Part shown: one piece after another, positions 1 through 10,329 of the stretch
Position numbering within the stretch: position 1 is the stretch's first letter
Layout: each line of letters opens with the position of its first letter
Source of the DNA: Tubulanus polymorphus
Lineage: Eukaryota > Nemertea > Palaeonemertea > Tubulaniformes > Tubulanidae
NCBI RefSeq assembly: GCF_964204645.1
Contig: NC_134027.1
Span: 541,501-605,500 of the forward strand
Direction of reading: 5' to 3'
Length of the DNA stretch: 64,000 nucleotides
The notes under the pieces: model-generated
Told to the model about the DNA's origin: nothing
Database searches by the model: none
Seen by the model: only the letters and a program-made list of their open reading frames with translations
Made by a program: the position numbers and the translations under genes

Positions 1-310
1 TTTGGTATATGTTAAAATTATTTTTCCAGTAAAGGCATATTAAGCACATCAAAACAAATCCGGAATTGTCCCCGAACGAAGTGGCTCCCTCCACTCTCCA
101 TCAGTATGCCGGGCCACCACCTCTACCTCTCGGGCCACTCGATCGTTTGGTGAGTGAACGAGTGACCGCCCGAAATACCGATGGAGAAGCAGGACCCTCC
201 CCAGCCCCACCACAATCCCTCCTCGGCCTCTTCCCCCTATCTAACCCTGCCCCGTCGTCCTGATTACCTTGATTAGCTGCACCATCCGCAGGGGCAACTC
301 TTGCCTCCCC
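1..310 (-). pseudogene. Degenerate terminal exon, MPKA family
   Basis: On the minus strand this stretch aligns by eye with the terminal exon of the + strand gene (35674-36066). It keeps the Gly/Arg-rich middle, the RAVTRSL segment and the end GTIPDL. A deletion of about 10 bases in the Leu-Ala-Lys-Lys region shifts the frame, so the coding end is not intact. Its 3' side (1-65) is almost the same as 13276-13340, so both come from the same ancestral terminal exon plus 3' flank. The opposing + strand frame at 66-263 is a shadow of this exon. Confidence 0.6.
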
Positions 311-1136
311 TCCCTGAGGAACCTTGATCTTTCGTATATATTTGAATTCCCCAAGGGCCCATCAGCATAAGAAAAATTGAATGCGGAATAGAATTGATTT
401 TTTTACGCAATAGCCCGCAGCTACTAAAAGTCCCAAATGGGCTAAAAACTCTAAATTCTTCATACAATGACTAGGCAAACTGGACCGAGGGCAAACTTAT
501 TAAAATGCTTGCTTTATAACAAATTTGGCCTTTAAAATTCGACCATATATGAATAGATAAAATCACTGTTCATACTTCTATCAATAACATTTTTAGTACT
601 TTCTAAAGTTGACGACTTTGCTGTTGTTCATTCTTCCTCTGCATTTTTACTTTCTAAAGTTGATTCATTAATATACCGAATTTTTATACAATCTTCGCCG
701 GCTCATCGGCTGACGACTTTGCTGTGTGATAAAATCACTGTTCATATTTATTTCTATGAATAACAGTGTCCGCCGGGGGGGGGGGGGGGGGGGGCGTCCA
801 CTTTCACTCGCATCAACGTTTGTTCTATTTGTCGATATCGATGAATCATCTGATTCTTCTTCGGTGGTTTTAATACTTTAATTTATTATGTCTATACAAT
901 GTGGTATAATTAATTTTAATGCAGCCCGATGATCGAATGCGTCTATTAGTTTAAAACAGACATCTGTTAAACAAAATACAATTCATTATCAGTTAAAAGG
1001 ATATTTTATGGAAATAGTTACTACTACTTACAATGGGGAATTATTAATTTCAGCACCGCTCGGCAGTTGACGGCGTCTATTAGTTTATACAACACGTCTG
1101 TAAAACAAAATACAATTCATTATAATCACGCGTTAA
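311..1136. other. Non-coding stretch with 20-G homopolymer
   Basis: I see no gene. A run of 20 G residues lies at 775-794. Two short related segments (about 940-1000 and 1070-1130) repeat the phrase CGTCTATTAGTTTA followed by an AAACAAAATACAATTCATTAT-like tract. Confidence 0.6.
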
Positions 1137-1262
1137 TTACAGAACTAGTTTGAATTCTAAAGCAGTTTGTCTGAGGTGAACTCTTGCCTCCCTTCCCTGC
1201 GGAGCCACGACCACCGGAACTTTTCTTTTCCTTTTGTTTTTCTTTTTAGGCGGTGGCCGTGT
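1137..1262 (-). CDS. Alternative or truncated terminal exon, MPKA family
   Basis: A CTTTACAG acceptor on the minus strand precedes 41 codons and a TAA stop. The first 23 residues match the basic start of the other terminal exons (TRPPPKKKNKRKRKV, then VVVAPQG), with substitutions. After that the sequence departs from the Gly/Asp-rich region and reads a different short tail. The intron upstream (1263-1390) is also related to the intron before 35674. It lies 3' of the longer terminal exon at 1458-1685, so it is either an alternative last exon giving a shorter C-terminus or a decayed duplicate. The basic cluster would fit nuclear localisation. Exon homology is clear; use is inferred. Confidence 0.45.
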   Translation of the reverse strand, partial: TRPPPKKKNKRKRKVPVVVAPQGREARVHLRQTALEFKLVL

Positions 1263-1457
1263 CTGTAAAGAGAAAAAATTAAAAAATTTGTTGAGTATAA
1301 AATTAAACACGAGTATAAAAATTCAGAATGAGAAAACCAGCGATTCAGCAAATAAAACACCTATACGTAGTTAGGATATCGTGTCACAAGGTGGCGTTTA
1401 GGTATAGCTATGAGCAATCACCTTGACTTGGCCAGCTGTGCGTCCTTCGCTAGTTGC

Positions 1458-1685
1458 CTAGTGAGGGAATGATTGACTGCCCACAATAGCAGGACCCGCA
1501 CCATCCCCAGCCCCACCACCATCCCTCCTCGGCCGCTTCCTATTTATCCCCTCCCCTTCCTCCCGATTACCTTCGTCAGCCGCACCATCCGCCGGGACCA
1601 CTCTTGCTCCTCCTCCCTGCGGAGCCACGACGACCGCAACTTTTCTTTTCCTTTTTGTTCGAGTTTTTTTTGGCGGTGGTCGTGT
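1458..1685 (-). CDS. Terminal exon, MPKA family minus-strand copy
   Basis: The minus-strand acceptor TTTCTTTACAG is followed by a phase-0 exon of 75 codons and a TAG stop. It starts TRPPPKKTRTKRKRKV, a classical basic nuclear-localisation-like stretch, and has a second basic patch, RKRPRRD, near residue 50. To about residue 66 it is nearly identical to the + strand terminal exon at 35674. It then diverges abruptly into a nine-residue tail ending QSFPH, so it lacks the long C-terminal region of the + copy. It is in frame with the 60-bp exon at 1844-1903. Function unknown; probably the C-terminus of a nuclear protein. Confidence 0.6.
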   Translation of the reverse strand, partial: TRPPPKKTRTKRKRKVAVVVAPQGGGARVVPADGAADEGNREEGEGINRKRPRRDGGGAGDGAGPAIVGSQSFPH

Positions 1686-1843
1686 CTGTAAAGAAAGAAA
1701 AAGTGAAAAATTTGTTTAGTATAAAATTAAACACTACATAAAAAATCAGAATGAGAAACCAGCGAATCTATTATCAGTTAGATAATTCACTAAAACTGAC
1801 TCATTGTACTTAAAAACATCAAACTAGAATTATTATAACTTAC

Positions 1844-1903
1844 TGGTAAAACCCGCCTTTCAAATGGCGTTGGCGCTCGAGTCGGGGCAGGAGCATTGGT
1901 ATT
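1844..1903 (-). CDS. 60-bp micro-exon, Pro/Ala/Arg-rich
   Basis: A phase-0 exon of 20 codons is bounded on the minus strand by TTTTTCTAG and CCA|GTAAGT. It encodes an Asn/Ala/Pro/Thr-rich segment (NTNAPAPTRAPTPF) that ends in a basic RRVLP. It splices in frame to 2073-2111 upstream and 1458-1685 downstream. I did not find an equivalent on the + strand copy. Confidence 0.55.
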
Positions 1904-2072
1904 CTAGAAAAAATGAAATTATTTCATATAAATGAAAAATATACAAATTCACAGAACACAATTTCATGCTACAGTCAGGCCGTAGAGTGAGATATATTGA
2001 ATTAGTTATAACTCTAAAATGGGTGATGAATGTTTGAGCTCTAATAGCTGAAGTTCCTGGTTTCGCAGATAC

Positions 2073-2111
2073 ATTGGTACTGGTTGACGTTCCTGGTTTC
2101 GGTGATAAATT
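2073..2111 (-). CDS. 39-bp micro-exon (exon 4-like)
   Basis: The acceptor CTTTACAG and a possible weak donor GTATCT enclose 13 phase-0 codons, NLSPKPGTSTSTN. The first part aligns with exon 4 of the + strand gene (DLSPIQHVD at 23945), which is 27 bp, so this version is longer and different after LSP. The upstream intron is almost identical to the + copy. The donor choice is the weakest part of the call. Confidence 0.45.
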
Positions 2112-2487
2112 CTGTAAAGATAAAATAAAACAAAATATTAGATGGATATTCATGAATGCATGTATCACTGATTCGGGTTTTCAATAAAAACTGATTAACG
2201 AATGATAAGTTAATTTTGCAGCAAATTCTCCAAGATTAGAACAAAACCAGTAGTTATATAGTAGAGGCTTTTGGGTCATGAAGCAAATTAAGTAGTAAAT
2301 ATAACACTTAATTTAAATGACAACTGTAGAGATAGCATCATTAATATATGACTTCTACGATGATGAGACTTAATCGAATTTGAATTTATTCCTAATTAGC
2401 ATAATTTATGCAAAACAGCTACTGCCCTCTATTTTCAAATTACAAATTGAAATAAGCGTGATTTATTAGAAAATAGTTATCACTTAC

Positions 2488-2526
2488 CGGCGTAGAAGAA
2501 CCGCTCGGCGGCGTTGACGGCAAAAA
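2488..2526 (-). CDS. 39-bp micro-exon (exon 3 copy)
   Basis: The acceptor TATTTTCAG and the donor CCG|GTAAGTG enclose 13 phase-0 codons, FLPSTPPSGSSTP. The + strand version at 23530-23568 is FLPTTPPSGTSTP, with four base differences in 39. The same exon at 10.3 kb has lost its donor. Confidence 0.65.
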
Positions 2527-3086
2527 CTGAAAATACAATCAAAGACAATGTTAAAAACCTGATCTGATTTGTATAGTGTAAGTAAATGGTTTTGGGGTTC
2601 GGACCGTCTGCCCACACGAGAACACCCGACCCTCGCGCTACTGCTGCATTTGACTGCTCGGTGCGTCTGAGGAGCCTTGATGGACAGAACACACCATTGA
2701 TGGAATAATGGTTAATTCAGTCTAACCTCGTTAAAACTCTGTAAATGTGAGTTAAACTCATTGAAATTCCCTTATGTTTACCATGAGGTAACATTGAACT
2801 GGTTTTTCAGTTTTTCTCCACTCGTCTATAACGGGCTATCAATCAATATGGTCGAATGTGCAGAATGTTCCAGCTGATAAAAACTGGGTTCCAAAATAAT
2901 CGGCCCTTTGCATGTGATGATGCAAACGATCAGGCTGGGTGCACCCTGGTATAGATTTGACGATGCAGTAATGTATGACGGACATTACCTGTCAGTAGCA
3001 GAAGCAGGGTTTAATATTCTATATATATAAATTTCGGTTTCAAGCTCAAGAATGATGACTTCAAACAGGCGTTTACGATAACTTAC

Positions 3087-3129
3087 GTCAATCCCAGACA
3101 TGGAAATGTTAAAACGTTGTTGCATATTC

Positions 3130-3178
<49 letters not shown>

Positions 3179-3185
3179 GAGTTCT
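3087..3185 (-). CDS. Poly-Gln exon 2 copy
   Basis: The acceptor CTTTTATAG and the donor GAC|GTAAGT enclose 33 phase-0 codons. These are Arg-Thr, a long Gln run encoded almost only by CAA, then NMQQRFNISMSGID. The + strand exon 2 (22877-22969) ends KFDISMSGID. The SMSGID end is the same in every copy, while the residues before it vary. It is the first recognisable exon of the second minus-strand exon set (3185 to 1458). That set has no start exon of its own, so it would be spliced to an upstream exon or is not expressed. Confidence 0.6.
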
Positions 3186-3227
3186 CTATAAAAGAGAAAA
3201 CATATTCATACAATGACAAGAAATACT

Positions 3228-4385
3228 TTTATTCTGTAAAATTGACGGGATTTCGGGTGAACAGGAACCTGAAAATATGCATCTTTCAGGTCCAATGAAG
3301 CCGCCCATTAACCTCGGCGGAGACCTTGAATTACCTCCCTGTTTTAGTCATCGGAAGCCTCGGGATATCCAGGTGCCGCTCGAGGAATGACAGTCCATCG
3401 ACGCCCTGTGGTTTTCAGGAGCATAAATTTTCATGAAAACCAGCCGGATGTGGCTTCGTCGCGTACTGGTTCTATTGCTCTCTTTTTGGCCAGATCTTTG
3501 AGAGCTGACGAGATTAGTGTCTCCTGATCTGCTTTCGGGCGCATGTCGAGAGGTGTTCAGAATTGAAGACAGTAGCCTCCGTGATACGACCCGGGACCGA
3601 CGGACCAGTGGCTGCCTGCTGCAGACAACCTCTCACTGGCCCCGAGCATTCATTTTGAGTTTCTCCGAGAGGAAGAGCTCCTTTTAGGAGCATTCCCTGA
3701 TATGTACTAGAATTATTCTGACCAGAAGGGGCACGAGAATGTTGGAGCTGTGCACTTGTTCACCAACCTGCATTAGTAGCCGCTTGAGAAAGTACGGATG
3801 CTTGAGATGGCATTGTGTGAGTTCGGGCTGAACCTTGAGCGGCCGGAGCTGGAGCTAAACCTTGAGCTGCCGGAGCCGGAGCTGAACCTTGAACGGCCGG
3901 AGCCGGAGCTGAACCTTCAGCTGCCGGAGCTGGAGCTGGACCTTCAGCTGCCGGAGCCGGAGCTGAACCTTGAGCGGCCGGAGCCGGAGCTGAACATTCA
4001 GCTGCCGGAGCCGGAGCTGAACCTTGAGCTGTCGGAGCTGGAGCTGGACCAGAACGCTTCTTTCACGGAGTCCGCATGGTTGACTTGAATCTGCACCTCT
4101 CGAATATTCCTCCGTTTGGTCAAAACTGGAGCACTCCAACCGGAGAAGAGACGCAAAGACGAACCTAGTTGAGCTCTTAATACTCTAGGTTTGACTGTGG
4201 CAATCGAGGATTCCAATTGTTCCACACCTAATCGAGCCCATTCTCTTGAAACTGCTGACGATTCACGCAAAATATTGAGATCAAAGTCCGGGGGGTGGGG
4301 GTGGTGGTGATTCACCGACATGGGGACCTGCCGAGGACTTAGCACGAGTTTCTCCACATTTAACAAACTAGATATTAACCCTTGA
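3228..4385 (-). mobile_element. DIRS-like retroelement remnant, left copy
   Basis: Read on the minus strand this is the mirror copy of 29380-30490. About 4366-3998 encodes an open gag-like segment containing FDLNILRESSAV. Next comes an Ala/Pro-rich stretch built from about eight 27-bp units (3840-4050), then the start of a reverse transcriptase region with an AIEPV motif and the DLKDAYFQVPVHP motif near 3250-3290. Stops and frameshifts make it defective. It is cut off at about 3228, before the YLDDW catalytic motif, where it joins the intron upstream of the poly-Gln exon at 3185. The DIRS assignment rests on the RT motifs; the gag identity is inferred from position. Confidence 0.6.
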
Positions 4386-5213
4386 CCAGTGAGTCAAGTA
4401 GAGAATGCAAAATTGTAATAGGGCTCATCCTCTGACCACCATAAATAAACCACAGTACAAGTATGAATAAAATTATAATCCTCTAAGCATCTACATCTTA
4501 GAGCAGTAACAAGCTCCAAATCGGCTATTCAAGACACTGATATAACTGTGGTGGCCTACACACATCAAACACAGTAGAGTTCATCGATCCTTATGCCTTC
4601 AATCCACATAGCACGTGATAAGAAAATCAGTATAAAACTGTAGATTGTACAGTGGAAAACAAGCTCCAAAATATAGCTATTTCACACATTAAAACAACCG
4701 TGGCGGCCATCTTGGATGACCTATATATGTCAAAAATAATAGGGCTCATCCATCTCACACCTCAAACAAACAAACCAAGTCACAAGAAAATCAATGAAAA
4801 ACTTAAGTCTGTAGAGCGATAACAAGCTTCAAATGGCTATTTCACACATTGCAATGGCTGTGGCGGCCATCTTGGATGACCTATATATGTCAAAAACAAA
4901 CAGCCCGCCCGTCGGGACATAGGTGATTTTTTACCCCTTGCGTCCTATGGCTGAGGGGTAAAAAATAGCATATCCCCTGCAGGCATGGCTAACCGTGTTA
5001 CGAGCTTCTGTTGTGAGCGGCAACCCGAAGCTTATTGCTGCAGGAACTAGATCCTCGTTGAAATCAGATGCTACCCCTCAGAAATTCAGAGTCAGAATTC
5101 CGAATAACTGAACTTCTAACCGGGCAATCAAGAATAGGCTTACCTGTAACTGCGGTAGCTTACAATGACAATAACATCTTACTTTCGAAATCACGGAAAT
5201 CCCGATTATTGTG
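4386..5213. other. Intronic non-coding DNA with duplicated phrase
   Basis: I see no exon. The phrase GGCGGCCATCTTGGATGACC followed by TATATATGTCAAAAA occurs twice (about 4703-4735 and 4863-4896). The whole stretch is mirrored at about 28566-29380. Confidence 0.5.
4927..4965. repeat. Perfect 12-bp stem hairpin
   Basis: TTTTTTACCCCT and AGGGGTAAAAAA pair perfectly across a 15-base loop. The same hairpin is present in inverted orientation at 28816-28854. Confidence 0.7.
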
Positions 5214-5805
5214 ACGACTTCCTAAACAGTCCCTCGATGTGAAAGACATGAACTTCCTAAAGGGTCCCTCGACGTGAAAGACATGAACTTCCTAAACGGT
5301 CCCTCGACGTGAAAGACGTGAACTTCCTAAACGGTCCCTCGACGTGAAAGAGATGAACTTCCTAAACGGTCCCTCGACGTAAAAGACGTGAACTTCCTAA
5401 ACGGTCCCTCGACGTGAAAGACATGAACTTCCTAAACGGTCCCTCGACGTGAAAGACATGAACTTCCTAAACGGTCCCTCGACATGAAAGACGTGAACTT
5501 CCTAAACGGTCCCTCGACGTGAAAGACATGAACTTTCTAAACGGTCCCACGACGTGAAAGACATGAACTTTCTAAACGGTCCCACGACGTGAAAGACGTG
5601 AACTTCCTAAACGGTCCCTCGACGTGAAAGACGTGAACTTCCTAAACGGTCCCACGACGTGAAAGACGTGAACTTCCTAAACGGTCCCTAGATGTGAAAG
5701 ACGTGAACTTCCTAAACGGTCCCTCGACGTGAAAGACGTGAACTTCCTTAACGGTCCCTCGACGTGAAAGACATGAACTTCCTAAACGGTCCCTCGACGT
5801 GAACT
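5214..5805 (-). repeat. 35-bp minisatellite, about 17 copies
   Basis: The unit contains AACTTCCTAAACGGTCCCTC then GACGTGAAAGACGTG. It has scattered substitutions and almost no length change. The mirrored array at 28080-28565 has about 14 units. Confidence 0.85.
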
Positions 5806-5989
5806 GATGAATGATGATGGTTCCTACAGAATCAATCATAATCTCTCGATCCATCCTCGATATCAGTGAAGGTGACCTTACTCCTGCGTCTGATAGAAGA
5901 GCGCCCTCTACCAAACCTAGAGCCATAATAACTATGTTTCAAATTCGAAACATTGATGCCAGGCCGCCCGGACCAGACCGGATGTTCAG

Positions 5990-6780
5990 TACCTGATGAT
6001 GCCTGGACCGGACCGGACTGGATGTACAGTTCCCAGTGATGCCTGGACCGGACCAGACTGGATGTTCAGTACCCAGTGATGCCTAGACCGGACCGGACTG
6101 GATGTACAGTTCCCAGTGATGCCTTGGCCGGACCGGACTGGATGTACAGTTCCCAGTGATGCCTGGACCGGACCGGACTGGATGTTCAGCACCCAGTGAT
6201 GCCTTGGCCGGACCGGACTGGATGTACAGTTCCCAGTGATGCCTGGACCGGACCGGACTGGATGTACAGTTCCCAGTGATGCCTGGACCGGACCGGACTG
6301 GATGTTCAGTACCCGGTGATGCCTGGACCGGACCAGATGTTCAGTACCCGGTGATGCCTGGACCGGACCGGACTGGATGTTCAGTACCCAGTGATGCCTG
6401 GAATGGACTGGTGCTCAAAGCTGCTGGACCGGACCAGATGTTCAGTACCCGGTGATGCCTGGACAGGACCAGACTGGATGTACAGTTCCCAGTGATGCCT
6501 GGACCGGACCGGACTGGATGTACAGTTCCCAGTGATGCCTGGACCGGACCAGACTGGATGTTCAGTACCAGGTGATGCCTGGACGGGACCAGATGTTCAG
6601 TACCCTGTGATGCCTGGACCCAACCGTAGCTTGAGGCCGCCCGGACCGGACAAGATGTTCAGTAACCGGTGATGCCTGGACTGGACCGGTGCTCGGAGGT
6701 GACCGCACCGGACTGGATGTACAGTTCCCGGTGATGCCTGGACCGGACCGGTGCTCGGAGTAGCCCGGACCGAACCCGAG
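5990..6780 (-). repeat. 40-bp minisatellite, about 20 copies
   Basis: The unit contains GATGCCTGGACCGGACCGGA then CTGGATGTACAGTTCCCAGT. It alternates with a variant carrying GATGTTCAGTACCC, and some units are shortened. The mirrored array is at 27040-27925. The open frames across it follow from the repeats. Confidence 0.85.
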
Positions 6781-7657
6781 TTCCTGTGCGATATCTGGGA
6801 AATACCATTCGGACAGTGAACCAGCTGAACCATTGATTGACTGGTGACTGACCGGCACTAGAGAACCAGCGATCCTCCTCAGAGAATGGAGTTGGGAAAC
6901 CAACCTTGCTAGTACAGCTGGCGACCGCTGTTACTTTCTGAAATAGAGACATCAATCGGTACATCGACAGAAACTGTACTTTCTGTTTCTGGGACTTCTC
7001 GGCCCGAACCCATAGATCTTCCGACCACAATCCGCAAGTCCAGGAAGGATTAACTCATATAACGCCCGATGTAGCCAAACAGGATGAACACAGAACGTAA
7101 TCAGGGCCCGAACAGATGACCGCATCCCTCACGATGACGACGCTGGACTTTAGCAGGGAGCGGCATTATCGCATTCAAAATACAACAATTAAATATTCGG
7201 TTTAAATATAACAGATATTTTAACGTTATAACTTACATAATATTATAACATACACGCAATTCAAGAAAGATGCACTGATTTGATTTGATTCAAACAAAAA
7301 TAAAATTCACGAGGGAACAAAAACAGAACAAACTCACTGCATAGAGAGTACAAGTGTCTCTTAAATTCCTAAATCCCTTAGAGACAAAATCAAACACCTT
7401 CTTATAAAAAACGCCAAGAAAAAGGATGGCTAAATGCAATACAGCAGAGCCGGGTCGTATAGAAAAACCGCTGGCGATCATTCAATCCAAATTGGCAAAA
7501 AACATAGGAAAGGGTCCGGTACTCGATGGAAATATGATATTGTATTTTGTCTCACACCTGACGTCACGGAGTTATGAAAACTAGTCACAACTTTAACCGT
7601 TTTAACGCCATACAAAAAATTGAATGCGTTGAAATTGTATTTGAAGACTGAACTTAC
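6781..7657. other. Intronic DNA downstream of exon 6 (minus strand)
   Basis: This stretch mirrors about 26206-27035. A good acceptor-like site (TCTCTATTTCAG) occurs on the minus strand near 6947, matching 26930 on the + strand. The following sequence does not keep the frame expected after exon 6. I do not call an exon. Confidence 0.4.
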
Positions 7658-7727
7658 TTCTTGCTTGCAAGTCGGGAGGCGTCTCCGGCGGGAGGGGTGC
7701 GCTGCTGCTGCTGCTGCTGTTTGACAA
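7658..7727 (-). CDS. Exon 6 copy, Ser/Pro-rich
   Basis: The minus-strand acceptor TTTATAG and the donor AGAA|GTAAGT bound 70 bp. The exon enters in phase 0 and leaves one base over. The frame used by the + copy reads a Ser run, then APLPPETPPDLQAR. Only two bases differ from the + copy (26136-26205). The two exons that follow it on the + strand (32918 and 34313) were not found in the left arm, so this exon has no obvious in-frame partner here and may be skipped or dead. Confidence 0.55.
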
Positions 7728-7937
7728 CTATAAATAGAAATAATATATAAATCAATGCAACAGAAAATGAACACAACAGGTACTGATTACACGGTAGTTC
7801 AGTAGAATGAAGGGGTCTGGGTACAAAAACGTGTATTCTAAGATTATCAGTATATATTTTCTTGAGGAATTTCATAAAAATGGTTACATTAGGAGGGAAG
7901 TGAGGCATGTGAGATTGAGGGCGTCACTGATACTTAC

Positions 7938-7976
7938 ATTTAGAGATGGAGAATGCGCAAGGCGACCGATATGACC
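7938..7976 (-). CDS. Exon 5 copy, 39-bp micro-exon, hyperdiverged
   Basis: The acceptor TTTCTAG and the donor AAT|GTAAGT enclose 13 phase-0 codons, GHIGRLAHSPSLN. The matching + strand exon (25887-25925) reads RQFASEAGSPSLN. Counted by hand, 20 of 39 bases differ, including synonymous changes in the Pro, Ser and Leu codons of the shared SPSLN end. The next intron (210 bp, up to exon 6) is identical between the copies, and the 75 bp upstream differ at two positions. Exon borders, phase and splice sites are fully preserved, so the exon looks used rather than decayed. Confidence 0.6.
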
Positions 7977-8729
7977 CTAGAAATGAAAATAAAAAAAATA
8001 CATTAGTCAAATTCATTAACGGTTGAATTTTTAAACATTTTCATTATGACGTTCATTAGTTCAAGGTGCTGGTTTTTTAGACAATTTCAATAAGAGAAAA
8101 GTATTCAGGTATAGCTAGCACTATATCAGGAACGTAGCTTGAAGCGGTTCAGGGGGGTTCGAAAATTCAGTTCCTTACAAAGAAAAATTAAAAACAGAAA
8201 TGTTAAACTTACAAATATTAAAATTTGTTCATTCAATCAAAACCTTGTTAATCAATCTCCCAGAGGCAATTTATCTGGGCACGTTTTCAAAATTTGTTTT
8301 GGTTAGGAGACCCCGTTCTGGTCCAGTCAAACGCTACGGACCTGTCTATGGCAATAGCTAATCAACATTGATATAATTATCACCGGTCGCTGTGGTCAAT
8401 ACACCGTGCATTGTTAAACTTGATAGGCGTTCATTTCCTGTATATGAGGGCGCTGCTGGTTACCTCGCTTCAGTATTAGGGAATAGATGGAGCCACTTGT
8501 CGAATCATACTCGATTTATAAAGCTAACTCCACTGTATAGATGGCGCCACTCACCATGATTTCCACGGAAACTAGAATATATACTTAGTAAGCAGAATAT
8601 GAGTGGGAAGGGTTTCAAGCGTAATATCAAAATATTGATTTGATCGGTTTAAAAATCTCCAAAACGCTTTCATTTCACAACAAAGTTAAACATCCGTTTT
8701 CTAACTTTACTTTATCACACGCCAAACAA

Positions 8730-9040
8730 TGGGATACCCGCAGTTTTACTGTGGCAATCGAGGATTCCACTTATGGCATGCGAGGATCCACCAGGTGTCG
8801 CTAGTAAATAGTTGGTCGTCTGCGTTCGATTTTCTTGTACATTTCAATTAAATCTGAATGAATTGTTCTCTTAAATGAATCAATTATTAATGAAAACTAA
8901 ACCGATATCAGAGTAGAAGAATGAAAGTATTTCTTCTTCAAACCAGTTCAAAGTTCATTGAAAATGAACTAATTTTGACAACGAACGACCTACTACTCGT
9001 TGCGCCATCTGGTGGAATAGCTGGTTTTGCGGGTATCCCA
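8730..9040. mobile_element. MITE with 13-bp TIRs, left copy
   Basis: Terminal inverted repeats TGGGATACCCGCA and TGCGGGTATCCCA bound about 311 bp with no coding capacity. I see no certain target-site duplication. It lies in the intron between exons 4 and 5, and the same element is at the mirrored place (24823-25133), so it was present before the duplication. Confidence 0.65.
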
Positions 9041-9890
9041 TATATCAAATATCACACTTATGGCGCCATCTAACGGTAAAAGTAATACGCACAGGTTTTT
9101 AAACACGGAGGATATTAATATAAGGTGACGAACACCTTTTAAACATTGGAACGAGGAAATACAACAGATTGATATCATACATTGACACGCGAGACCAAAT
9201 ACTCTTATACAACAGACCCTTAACTCAAAAAGTCAATATGAAAAATAACAATTTCATTACATTTATCACAAATCTATTGATTCACAGCAGGTTCATATTT
9301 GCTGTGTTTTGATCTCATGGTTGTTGATCCAATTACAAGACCGATATCAATGTATGGTATATCAATATATTCTATCAAATAAAAATATTAATGTATTATT
9401 AAAATATTAACGGTATAACTAGGGGTGCAGGGACCCACTTTGGAAGTGGTCTGAAATGCTCGACGATCTGACATTTTCAAATTTAACTCCCCCTGGTTTA
9501 AAAGGAACCAAAGACATTGAAACTCACTACACATATACAGAACATGTCATGAGATTATTTATAACTTTATTTATAACTAGAGCAAAAACCTGCTCTATAC
9601 TGATATATATTAAACTCTGATTTCAATGTAATATAACAACAACAGAATTGATCCTAAAGCGCTGATTTTGCCGGGGAAAAAAATGGTCATACAAGTCCGC
9701 CATCTTAATTCCAATTGTGCCAATATTTTGAGTTTGAGTAGTTTGAGTATATAAACCAATTATCAACACGATAAATCAAAAACTAGCCGAGACAACTGGA
9801 CGCAAAGTGAACGCAATAACTATAGTCCCGAGTGAGATAAAAAATAAATTAGTTTGAACTTAAAATTCAAGATCAATGTTTAATGTCTTA

Positions 9891-9917
9891 GTCCACGTGC
9901 TGTATCGGTGATATGTT
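9891..9917 (-). pseudogene. Exon 4 copy with lost donor
   Basis: The minus strand keeps the acceptor CTTTACAG and 27 bases reading NISPIQHVD. Loss of the G at the junction turns GAC|GTAAG into GACTAAG, which removes the donor and creates an in-frame TAA. The + strand copy at 23945-23971 is intact. Confidence 0.6.
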
Positions 9918-10282
9918 CTGTAAAGATAAAATAAAACAAAATATTAGATGGATATTCATGAATGCATGTATCACTGATTCGGGTTTTCAATAAAAACTGA
10001 TTAACGAATGATAAGTTAATTTTGCAGCAAATTCTCCAAGATTAGAACAAAACCAGTAGTTATATAGTAGAGGCTTTTGGGTCATGAAGCAAATTAAGTA
10101 GTAAATATAACACTTAATTTAAATGACAACTGTAGAGATAGCATCATTAATATATGACTTCTACGATGATGACACTTAATCGAATTTGAATTTATTCCTA
10201 ATTAGCATAATTTATGCAAAACAGCTACTGCCCTCTATTTTCAAATTACAAATTGAAATAAGCGTGATTTATAAGAAAATAG

Positions 10283-10329
10283 TTTGGCGTAGTAGGCAGC
10301 GAACCGCTGGGCGGCGTTGACGGCAAAAA
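10283..10329 (-). pseudogene. Exon 3 copy with damaged 3' end
   Basis: The acceptor and FLPSTPPSGS are kept. The 3' part is rearranged and the GTAAGT donor present in the other two copies is missing. With the exon 4 defect downstream, this exon set appears to be decaying. Confidence 0.55.

Noticed and set aside
775-794. 20-G run as functional G-quadruplex
   Set aside because: A homopolymer of this kind is often slippage or assembly noise, and nothing around it suggests a role.
7654-7908. Frame with a six-Gln run over exon 6 and the mirror at 25955-26209
   Set aside because: It reads exon 6 in a frame that does not join with exon 5 or exon 7, and extends through the intron.
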